From assembly GCA_028281445.1 (NCBI GenBank), contig JANQJW010000113.1, forward strand, positions 1 to 64,000: 64,000 bases of DNA. The letters run 5' to 3'. The translations under genes were made by a program, and so were the position numbers. This document shows positions 47,064-54,583 of the stretch, in pieces (position 1 is the first letter of the stretch; every line of letters starts with the position of its first letter). The notes under the pieces were generated by a model, which did not search any database, was not told the DNA's origin, and saw only the letters and a list, made by a program, of their open reading frames with translations. The stretch comes from Planctomycetota bacterium. Lineage in GTDB: Bacteria > Planctomycetota > PLA2 > JAEUHO01.

Positions 47064-47981
47064 TCAGCGCGACCGCAGGCGTCCGTCCGGGCCGTACAAC
47101 CGCACGCCGGAATCCCGGTGGGCACGCGCGCGCCAGCGCTCGTACTCGTCCGGCCGCATCGGCTCGGCGAGCAGGTCGTCCTCCAGGCGGGCCCGGCGCG
47201 CGGCGGCGTCACCCGTCCACGGTTCGCGGCGCGAGACGATCTTGTAGATCTGCCACTGGGGCTTGCCCTGGACCTTGACCTCGAGCGGCCCGACGAGGGC
47301 ACCCGGCTGGGCTCGGAACAGACGCTCCTCCACCCCCGGGAACGCGAGGTCACCGCGGGCGATCGCAGGCAGATCGCCGCCGGCGCGGGCCGTCGGGTCC
47401 TGCGACTCCTTGACGGCCGTGAGGCTGAAGTCCGCACCCTGGCGCAACTTGCGCAGGACGACCTGGGCGCGCGCGGCGTCGGCGAGCACGATCACGCGGG
47501 CATGCACGCGCGCGCGGCTGCGCGTATCCCAGCGGATCACCCGCTCCATGAGCAGGCGCGCACGCAGCCGACGGCGCAGGATGCGCTGTTTCCAAGTCTC
47601 GACGTCCACGCCGTAGGCGCGCTTCACTTCGACATCCAGCTTCGCCTCCGAACCGAACATCTTGATGATCTGCTCGCGCCGCGCGGAGACCTCGGTTTCG
47701 ATGGCCTTGCCGAGCGTCTGCTCCGGGACGGTGATCCCGTCGCGCTGCGCGCGCATGCGAACGATGTGTTCGTCGATGAGCGCGTCCAGCGTGCGGCCGT
47801 ACTCCTGGGGATAGCGATCAAGCCAGTAGTCGTGCAGCGCGGCCTTGGTAAGCGCCAGCCCCTCGATCACCGCGATCGGCGCGCGGCTCGGATCCCGCTC
47901 GCGGCCATGCAGCGGCTCCGAGCTGGGCCAGAACGCACCCGCGACGATCAACGTCAGGGCGAGGACGAGAGCGGCACGCAC
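47064..47981 (-). CDS. Exported PpiC-type peptidyl-prolyl isomerase
   Basis: A 305-residue protein with signal/anchor (RAALVLALTLIVAGAFW), a SurA-like helical N-terminal part (YPQEYGRTLDALIDEHIVRM), and a parvulin domain (~190-290: VHARVIVLADAARAQVVLRK, GDLPAIARGDLAFPGVEERL, GPLEVKVQGKPQWQIYKI). It should speed folding of exported proteins. Start GTG 47981 lies four bases after the upstream stop. Longer frame to 48158 overlaps that gene and was not used. Confidence 0.85.
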   Translation of the reverse strand: MRAALVLALTLIVAGAFWPSSEPLHGRERDPSRAPIAVIEGLALTKAALHDYWLDRYPQEYGRTLDALIDEHIVRMRAQRDGITVPEQTLGKAIETEVSARREQIIKMFGSEAKLDVEVKRAYGVDVETWKQRILRRRLRARLLMERVIRWDTRSRARVHARVIVLADAARAQVVLRKLRQGADFSLTAVKESQDPTARAGGDLPAIARGDLAFPGVEERLFRAQPGALVGPLEVKVQGKPQWQIYKIVSRREPWTGDAAARRARLEDDLLAEPMRPDEYERWRARAHRDSGVRLYGPDGRLRSR

Positions 47982-47985
47982 GCGG

Positions 47986-48558
47986 CTACTTCTTCCGCAG
48001 CATCTTCGTCCACGCGCGCTTGGCCTTGCTCCACGTCTTCTTCTCGCCGACGTCGTAGGCGAGGATGTTCGCGACGTTGGCGTTGCCGCGCCACCAGTTG
48101 TCGAGCAGGTCCTTGCACATCTTGCGCGTGCGCGCGTCCTCGTGATCGAGGTTGGCAACCAGGAACTGGTTGCTGAACCAGGCGCGCTTGCTCATGCCGC
48201 GCTTCTTCTCGGCGCGAGAGAGGTCGGGGTCGCCGCGCAGCGTGCCGCCGGCGATGGCATCCTTGGCCTTGATGCGTACGTTGAAGTTCTTCTTGGGGTC
48301 GACCATGAACTTCACGAGGTCTTCCACGTGGACCTCACGCTTCTTGATGCGCAGCTGATCCGGCGTGTAGTCGAGGTAGACCTGGATCTTGCGCTCGTCC
48401 GGGTCCTTGCCCGCCTCGGTGATCAGATCCCCGATGCGCTTGGCGAGGTCATCCAGCGACCGCCCCAGCTCCTTCAAGCTGGCCGGCTTCGTGTCCGCGT
48501 GGGCGGGCACGGCCAGAAGACATACGAGCAACAGGGCAAGGGGAACGACGTACCGCAT
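47986..48558 (-). CDS. Exported protein, unknown
   Basis: A 190-residue protein with a clear Sec signal (MRYVVPLALLLVCLLAVPAHA). The mature part is charged and helical, with KELGRSLDDLAKRIGDLI, KKREVHVEDLVKFMVDP, KKRGMSKRAWFSNQFL and ARTRKMCKDLLDNWWRG. No family recognised. Part of the same minus-strand series as the PpiC and scpB genes, perhaps the operon's periplasmic helper. Confidence 0.8.
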   Translation of the reverse strand: MRYVVPLALLLVCLLAVPAHADTKPASLKELGRSLDDLAKRIGDLITEAGKDPDERKIQVYLDYTPDQLRIKKREVHVEDLVKFMVDPKKNFNVRIKAKDAIAGGTLRGDPDLSRAEKKRGMSKRAWFSNQFLVANLDHEDARTRKMCKDLLDNWWRGNANVANILAYDVGEKKTWSKAKRAWTKMLRKK

Positions 48559-48596
48559 CCGCTCAGTGTACCTCCGGCGCGCGGACGGCTCCTCGC

Positions 48597-50048
48597 CTAC
48601 CTGTACTGAACGCGCTTATCTCGCTGCGCGCCGCCGCAGCGGGTGCACAGGTAGGAGAGCTGACCGCCCCCGGAGAGGTTCTTCGTTTCAAGACCCGTGC
48701 CGTTGCAGATCATGCACAGCGAATACTTGATGCGGTCGGAGACCTCGAAGAGGCCGGAGTTCTCGACGAAGAACGCCATGACCCACGACTGGCGCTCCTT
48801 GACGCCCGCCTTGGCCCACCAGCCGTCCCGCGTCGGCGGCTTGGGGATCTCGATCGTCGGAGCCGCACCACCGCCGCGGCGACGGTTGTTGTTGCGCTTG
48901 CGCTTCGGGGGCTTGATCTTGGGCGGGTCCACGATGAACGTGCCGGCGCCGTAGGTCGCGGTCTTCCAGCCCGACTTCTTGCGGTTCTCCCAGAAGATGC
49001 GCGCCTCGTCGGCCGTCACGTCGTCGCGCTTGTTCAGGCGCGCTGCGAGTCCCTTGAACGCTTCCTCCGGCAGCTCGCGGCGCGTCCAGGCTGTCGCGTC
49101 GCTCAGGCCGATGTCCTTCTCCTGCACCTTCGACTTGATCATCTTCAGGACGAACTTGGGGAAGTTGATCTTGGCCTCGAGCTGGAAGTACTCGGCGCGC
49201 TTCTTCTTGAAATCCTTGTCCGTCTTCTCGAGCCGCTTCTTGATGGGCTCGCTGGCGTCGGGATGCTCCTCAGGGAATGCCTCGAGCATCTCGCGAACGC
49301 GGCGGAACGACTTGAGACTCAGCGCGAGGCGGATGTCACGCAGCCCCTTCAGGGCCGCCGCATCACGCAGCAGGGCCTCGACCCGCTCGAGGCGCTGCCG
49401 AGCGACCTGGGCGAGCAGGAACTCGCTGTCGTTGGCGCAGATCTCGTAGTGCTTCTTCGCGGTCTCGAACGCGCCCGACTTCTCGGCGTACTCCGCGATG
49501 CGGAAGCTCTCGCGCGAGGAGAGGTTGTTGATGTCGGCGCCGTTCTTCTTGAGCTCGTCCATGAAGCGGGCGACGAGCTGTTCCGGGCTCCAGATGTCGC
49601 GCGGATCCATCTCCTCTTCGTCGACCTCGACGACCTGCTCCTTGGGCACCTTGATCACCTTGCCGCCGCGCAGCACGTGATAGTGCGTCGTGGTCTCCTC
49701 CTGGATCAGGCCGCGCACCGGCTCCGTCGCGCCGCCTTGGAGCTGCTGCACGAGGCGATGGCCCTTCACGGTCTGCATCGCCTTGTTCTTCCAGCCCCAG
49801 GCTTCCTGGAGGCGGTCGCGATCGGCCGGGTCGACGACCTCCCACGACAACGTGCGGACGGCGCCGCTGAGGAAGTCCTCGACGACGAGCACGGTCTCGT
49901 CGCTGCGCTCGGCGAGCGGACGGCCCTTGATGGACTCGCCCGTGCGCAGCTTCACCACGTCGGCGGACGTCGTCTGCAGCGGCATCACCATCGCCGCCAC
50001 GACGACGACGAGGAGCAGGGTCAGATTCAAGTAGAGGGGACGGCGCAT
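48597..50048 (-). CDS. Exported zinc-ribbon protein
   Basis: A 483-residue protein. Signal peptide (LTLLLVVVVAAMVMPLQTTS), then a small beta domain (ADVVKLRTGESIKGRPLAER), a helical middle, a Lys/Pro/Asn/Gly-rich linker (IKPPKRKRNNNRRRGGG) and a C-terminal Cys4 module: CMICNGTG and CTRCGG about 28 residues apart, the DnaJ-like zinc-ribbon spacing. It sits at the end of the pseudopilin cluster, 28 bases from the GspI-like gene. Zinc binding is inferred. Start 50048 chosen for the signal. Confidence 0.78.
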   Translation of the reverse strand: MRRPLYLNLTLLLVVVVAAMVMPLQTTSADVVKLRTGESIKGRPLAERSDETVLVVEDFLSGAVRTLSWEVVDPADRDRLQEAWGWKNKAMQTVKGHRLVQQLQGGATEPVRGLIQEETTTHYHVLRGGKVIKVPKEQVVEVDEEEMDPRDIWSPEQLVARFMDELKKNGADINNLSSRESFRIAEYAEKSGAFETAKKHYEICANDSEFLLAQVARQRLERVEALLRDAAALKGLRDIRLALSLKSFRRVREMLEAFPEEHPDASEPIKKRLEKTDKDFKKKRAEYFQLEAKINFPKFVLKMIKSKVQEKDIGLSDATAWTRRELPEEAFKGLAARLNKRDDVTADEARIFWENRKKSGWKTATYGAGTFIVDPPKIKPPKRKRNNNRRRGGGAAPTIEIPKPPTRDGWWAKAGVKERQSWVMAFFVENSGLFEVSDRIKYSLCMICNGTGLETKNLSGGGQLSYLCTRCGGAQRDKRVQYR

Positions 50049-50076
50049 GATTGCACTCTCCACGGAACGAGCAGGG

Positions 50077-50514
50077 TCAAGAGCCTCCGCCCTTGGCATT
50101 GCTTGGATCTTCCAGCTCAGAAGGGTCCAGGTAGGACCTCCTGACCGGGATGATGAGCACGTTGACCGGCTGCCCCTGGTAGAGCAGCTCGGCGTGCGCC
50201 ATCACGCCCGGCGTGTTGAACGGACTCGGCCGCCAGGTGACGGCCAGCGCGTACCCGCGGCGCGAGAGGTTGCGCGGGTTTTCGCGGGTGATCTTGTCGG
50301 GGATCTTGTTCGCTCCGGCCTGATCGACCGAGGACTGCAGGATGCTGTCGATCTCGGGGCGCATCTGCTCCGTACGCGCCGCAACGCGCCGGTCGACCAT
50401 GCGGTTCACGCCCAGGGCGAACAACGCCAGCACGCTCACGCTACCAACGATGAGGACACTCATCGCGATGATGACCTCGAGGAACGAGAAGCCGCGCTGC
50501 TCACGAAGACGCAT
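50077..50514 (-). CDS. GspI-like pseudopilin
   Basis: A 145-residue prepilin. The type III signal is MRLREQRG, cut before FSFLEVIIAMSVLIVGSVSV with Glu at +5. The C-terminal domain is short and ends PSNAKGGGS. Probably a minor pseudopilin of the I type. Start 50514 overlaps the upstream gene's stop by one base (TGATG). Confidence 0.85.
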   Translation of the reverse strand: MRLREQRGFSFLEVIIAMSVLIVGSVSVLALFALGVNRMVDRRVAARTEQMRPEIDSILQSSVDQAGANKIPDKITRENPRNLSRRGYALAVTWRPSPFNTPGVMAHAELLYQGQPVNVLIIPVRRSYLDPSELEDPSNAKGGGS

Positions 50515-51821
50515 CAGTTGCCTCCGTAGATCGAACCGGCGTCGCGCTTGACGAAGTGGTCGCGGTAGACGGGAAGGCGGATCTCGAGCTTCGCGGGCAG
50601 CCCCACGTAGCACCAGCTGTCGGCCTGGTGGGCCGTGGCCTTCGTGCCACGGCGGCCGCGGCGCACGCGCACCTCGTTCTTGGTGTAGTCGACGTCGTTG
50701 AGGGTGTACTCCAGCCACTCGGAGCCGATCTTGATGAAGCGCTGCTTCCCGAGATTCGTGACGAGCAGCGGATCGGTGTTGGTCACCTTGATGCGTACGG
50801 CGTCCGGCGCCACGGGCTCCCGTAGCCGGAACTCGCCACGCCCAGGCCCGAACTGCGTGGCGTTGGCGAGCGTGGCTTCCAGCATCACGAATGCCGGGAA
50901 GATGTCGTCGCTCGGATCGGTCAGGCTCTCCTTGCCCCGGTGCAGCGGCCACTCCTTGTCCAGGGCCCGCGTCGAGTCCCAGGTGCGCCCCACGTAGGGC
51001 GAGGTCTCGCCGACTCCGGCAGAGAACGACTCGTCCCAGCTCGTCGCGAAAACGCGGCGCCACAGCGCGCCGAAGTGCAGCAGGCCCTCGGCGACCGGAC
51101 GGCAGGCCTTCTTGATCTTCGCGGGCGTATCGAGGTTCTCGGGCACGAGCAGCGACTTCTCGGGATCGCCGATCGGGGTCCGGAAGCCGCGGTAGAGCGT
51201 CATGACCGCGGGGTAGCTGGGGCCGTCATTCGTGCCCATGGCGGCGGTCGGAACGGCGATCCAGCACACCTCGGTGAGCCCGCCCGTGGGCAGGTACACG
51301 GTGTCGCGATCGCCGGAGATGACCGTCGAGGGCGTCAGGGCATCGAGCTTCTTGCCCTGGGTCGGCTCCTCGCCGGCGCGCCGCTTGTGCTTGTTGGACC
51401 ACTCCCCGGCGTCGGCGATCACGAAGGCGATGTAGGGGCACGGGTAGCGCTTGTAGGCCTCGTCGCCCACCTGCAGCAGGTAGATGAAGCCCGACCGCAC
51501 ACGCACGAGCACGGGCGGCGGCGCCGGCGGCTTGTCCCGGCCCGCGCGATCCAGCTCTTCCTGTGTCGGCACAGGCGGCGGTGCGTCGAAGTTGCTCGGG
51601 ATGATCAGGCCCTGCAGGTCGCTACGCACCTGCGGCAGGACCGTGTCCATCCGATCGAGCATCGCGGACTCACGCGTGCCCGTATAGAAGATGCTCAAGC
51701 TCTGCCGCATGAAGTAGACGACCATCGTGCCGAGCACGGTGAAGATCGCCATCGAGATCATGATCTCGAGCAGCGTGAAGCCCGACTCGGTTCGAGCCGC
51801 GGGTTGCCGGCGGGCGCTCAC
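50514..51821 (-). CDS. GspJ-like pseudopilin, large
   Basis: A 435-residue prepilin with cut site before FTLLEIMISMAIFTVLGTMV. It is twice the length of usual GspJ, with a long soluble domain and a Pro-rich insertion (DAPPPVPTQEELDRAGRDKP). Start GTG 51821 overlaps the previous stop by four bases (GTGA). A J-type minor pseudopilin is inferred from position and size. Confidence 0.82.
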   Translation of the reverse strand: MSARRQPAARTESGFTLLEIMISMAIFTVLGTMVVYFMRQSLSIFYTGTRESAMLDRMDTVLPQVRSDLQGLIIPSNFDAPPPVPTQEELDRAGRDKPPAPPPVLVRVRSGFIYLLQVGDEAYKRYPCPYIAFVIADAGEWSNKHKRRAGEEPTQGKKLDALTPSTVISGDRDTVYLPTGGLTEVCWIAVPTAAMGTNDGPSYPAVMTLYRGFRTPIGDPEKSLLVPENLDTPAKIKKACRPVAEGLLHFGALWRRVFATSWDESFSAGVGETSPYVGRTWDSTRALDKEWPLHRGKESLTDPSDDIFPAFVMLEATLANATQFGPGRGEFRLREPVAPDAVRIKVTNTDPLLVTNLGKQRFIKIGSEWLEYTLNDVDYTKNEVRVRRGRRGTKATAHQADSWCYVGLPAKLEIRLPVYRDHFVKRDAGSIYGGN

Positions 51822-53026
51822 TTCGCACCTCCCGGCGCGGCCCCGGGGTCGGCCGGCGTGACAGGCTTCTTGGTCTCGGTCTCGGCGCGCGGCCCCGTCG
51901 AGCCGGGCTGTTCGTAGACCGACGAGACGACGCCGAACATGCCGACGGTGAGGCGCAACGGCGGATCGTCGGGCTCGCTCAAGTCGCGAATGCGGATGAT
52001 CTGGTCCGTGTTGTGAACGTCCGGATCCAACGCGCCGTTGGCGAACACGATGCGGAGCGGCAGGGTCGGGTACAGGACCTCGTACGTGTCGGCCTGGCCG
52101 GGCAGATCACGCTCGAGCTCGTCGGAGCGGAACACACCGCGAAGTTGCAGTGCATCCATGTCGCCCTTGTACGGGCGGTCGCCGGAGCCGATCGTGAGGG
52201 CCACGGCGCCGTTCGGGGGAATCGCGATGCGCTGGACCATCTCGAGCTTCTCGCCTTGCAGCGCGTCGCCCGGCTTGCGGTCCTGCTGCTCGCCGCCGTA
52301 GACCTCGAGCCCGTTGACGCGGATCGTCGCGTCCAGGCCGTCGTAGGAGACCTGCAGCCGGCTCCAGCGGCCGTCCGCCATCAACACACCGCCGCGCGTC
52401 TCGAAGTTGCGCGGGACCGCCGGGGAGCGCACGGACTCGTTGGCCTTGCGCACCTTCAGCATCAGGCGCACGTCGTAGGCGGCCGAGTCCCCCGCCTGGA
52501 TCAGCGAGACCTCGTAGGACTCCTGCCCCTGGAGCACGCTCATGACTCGGTGGCCGCGCTCGGGCCGGAGCCAGACATCCAGCTCCAAGCCCTCCGTCAT
52601 CGCGAAGACGGACTGCGGAGTGAACTTGAGATGGCCCCCCTTGAACGCTGCGCAGTTGCCCGAGCGACCCGCACCGCGCCGCACCTCGACCTTGCCGGAC
52701 ACGTCGGGGATACGCGCCTCGCTGGCGAAGTCCAGCGTCTCGAAGTGGTGCGTGAGCACCGGACCGGCGACCGCGGCACCGACGCGCAGACGCTGGCCGC
52801 CCGTGTCCGTCTCGACCTGGCGCATGGTCAGGATGGCGCGGCGCCCGCCGCTGCTCGCGTTGATGCAGCGGTAGGCCGTCTCGGAGAGGATCGCGCGCGC
52901 CTGGGCGATGAACGTGGCCTGGCCGACGCTGGACAGATATCCGACGGCGAGGCCCATCAGCATGCCCATCGCCCCCATCACGACGATGAGCTCGATGAAC
53001 GAGAATCCGCGTTGCTTGGTACGCAT
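51818..53026 (-). CDS. Pseudopilin with LamG-like domain
   Basis: A 402-residue prepilin: MRTKQRG cut before FSFIELIVVMGAMGMLMGLA. The rest is a concanavalin/LamG-type jelly roll (EGLELDVWLRPERGHRVMSV, GRWSRLQVSYDGLDATIRVN) that may bind glycans. This domain is unusual for a pseudopilin. It corresponds in position to GspH. Confidence 0.82.
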   Translation of the reverse strand: MRTKQRGFSFIELIVVMGAMGMLMGLAVGYLSSVGQATFIAQARAILSETAYRCINASSGGRRAILTMRQVETDTGGQRLRVGAAVAGPVLTHHFETLDFASEARIPDVSGKVEVRRGAGRSGNCAAFKGGHLKFTPQSVFAMTEGLELDVWLRPERGHRVMSVLQGQESYEVSLIQAGDSAAYDVRLMLKVRKANESVRSPAVPRNFETRGGVLMADGRWSRLQVSYDGLDATIRVNGLEVYGGEQQDRKPGDALQGEKLEMVQRIAIPPNGAVALTIGSGDRPYKGDMDALQLRGVFRSDELERDLPGQADTYEVLYPTLPLRIVFANGALDPDVHNTDQIIRIRDLSEPDDPPLRLTVGMFGVVSSVYEQPGSTGPRAETETKKPVTPADPGAAPGGAK

Positions 53027-53027
53027 G

Positions 53028-53699
53028 TCAGTTCCCACTTCCGGAAGTCCACGTGCCAATGTCATCGTGCGTGTTGGGAACGCCGTCGGGGCCCATGCTG
53101 AAGAGCTGGAAGCTCGTCGGGTTGCGAAAGCCCCCGTCTTCGTGTCGGTGCGGATGCGCGCGGACCTCGACGAGCTCGCCGTCCGCGTCCCACGCGGTGT
53201 AGGTCACGCCGGCGTCGGCATAGCGGACGTAGTCGCGCGCGGGCATGTAGACGTACGGATTGCCGAAGCCGTCGACCACTTCCGTCAGGGCTGTCTCGCC
53301 GAAGCGGTGGGCCGGGCGGGGCAGGCGGTCGTCGTCGCGGTTGGCCGTCTCGCCGTCGACCCACTCCGGATACTCGCGCCGGCCGTGGCGGAACAGGGAT
53401 CGGTTCGCGGCCTCGTTACCTTCGTTGAGCCGGTTGGGCATGCCGGGCAGCCGACCCGGCGGATACACCTCATCCTCGTTCTCGAGGTTCTCGATGTGGA
53501 TCTTGAGCTTCGCGAGCGTTGCGCGTGTTTCCCGCGCCGGCTTGCCTTCGCCGAGCTCGTGCTGGAGCACGATCAGCGCGCCGGCCACGAGCATCCCGAT
53601 GATGCCCATGACGATCATCAGCTCGATGAAGGTGAATCCACGCTCCGAGAGAAGTCTCGAGTCGACATGCTGCCGGGCACGGATGGCGCACGAATGCAC
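53028..53699 (-). CDS. GspG-like pseudopilin (second copy)
   Basis: A prepilin with cut site before FTFIELMIVMGIIGMLVAGA and the GspG C-terminal calcium-loop pattern: DGFGNPYVYMPARDY, then LFSMGPDGVPNTHDDIGTWT. Start uncertain: GTG 53699 gives a 21-residue leader; ATG 53756 or 53840 would give longer leaders. The C-terminus overlaps the LamG gene by none; two bases separate them. A major-pseudopilin type. Confidence 0.8.
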   Translation of the reverse strand: MHSCAIRARQHVDSRLLSERGFTFIELMIVMGIIGMLVAGALIVLQHELGEGKPARETRATLAKLKIHIENLENEDEVYPPGRLPGMPNRLNEGNEAANRSLFRHGRREYPEWVDGETANRDDDRLPRPAHRFGETALTEVVDGFGNPYVYMPARDYVRYADAGVTYTAWDADGELVEVRAHPHRHEDGGFRNPTSFQLFSMGPDGVPNTHDDIGTWTSGSGN

Positions 53700-53853
53700 A
53701 TCCAGACGACGTCCGCCGGGCACCGGGTCACTGGGGCGACGGCGCCGCAAAGCCATCCGCGACGACTCGTGGTCTGCCACTAGAGGAGCGGATGGCGCCG
53801 CGCCGCCGAGCATCCAGGGAGCCGTGCGTACCCATGTCATGTCGTGTACCTAT

Positions 53854-54549
53854 CTAATCCCAGGACTTGATGTCGTCGTCGGTATTGGGTTCGCCGTCGG
53901 GCCCCATGCTGAAGAGCTGGAAGCTGTCCGGGTTGACGAAGCTGCCGTCGGGCCGCTTGTAGGGCTTGGGCTCGACGTCCATCAGGTTCATTTCCTTGTC
54001 CTGGCTGTCGTACAGCGCACCGCCGTCGGCGTACTGCACATAGTCGTTGCGGTTGAAGTAGACGAGCGGATTGCCCCAGCCGTCGAGGATCTCGTAGAGC
54101 GCCTTCGAACCGCGTTTGTTGACCGCGGTGCGCAACTCGTCTTCGTCGAGGTTGCCGATCTCGGCACCCTGCGCGCCCTCGTCGCCCGGATCGGGTTCCT
54201 TGAACTGGGGGTCGGGCACCGTCGGCCAGTAGAGCGCTTGGTAGATGGCTTCGATCCCGCCGTTGCGCTTGTTGCCCGGCGACTTGGCCTTCTTGCCCAC
54301 ACCCGCGACGTCCGCGATCTTGGTCACGTCGCCCGGCGGCCACATCTCGAACTTCGCTTTCCAGTTCTCGATGAGGCCCTTCGTCTTGTTGAGCGTGTTC
54401 TTCGTGGCGAACTCGGGCCCCTTCTCGGCCCACATGCCGATGGCCACGATCACGCCGCCGACGAGCACGGAGATGATGCCCATCACGACCAGGATCTCGA
54501 TGAACGAGAACCCCAGCTGACGGCTTCGGAATCCACTCGTACGGAACAT
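53854..54549 (-). CDS. GspG-like major pseudopilin
   Basis: A 231-residue prepilin with MFRTSGFRSRQLG cut before FSFIEILVVMGIISVLVGGV. C-terminal GspG module: DGWGNPLVYFNRNDYVQYAD, and LFSMGPDGEPNTDDDIKSWD with the acidic calcium-binding loop. GGAGG is seven bases before ATG 54549. It is the likely main subunit of the pseudopilus. Closely related to the following gene, so a duplication. Confidence 0.88.
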   Translation of the reverse strand: MFRTSGFRSRQLGFSFIEILVVMGIISVLVGGVIVAIGMWAEKGPEFATKNTLNKTKGLIENWKAKFEMWPPGDVTKIADVAGVGKKAKSPGNKRNGGIEAIYQALYWPTVPDPQFKEPDPGDEGAQGAEIGNLDEDELRTAVNKRGSKALYEILDGWGNPLVYFNRNDYVQYADGGALYDSQDKEMNLMDVEPKPYKRPDGSFVNPDSFQLFSMGPDGEPNTDDDIKSWD

Positions 54550-54583
54550 CACCAAACCTCCAGTGTAGGCGCTCCTGCGGGCC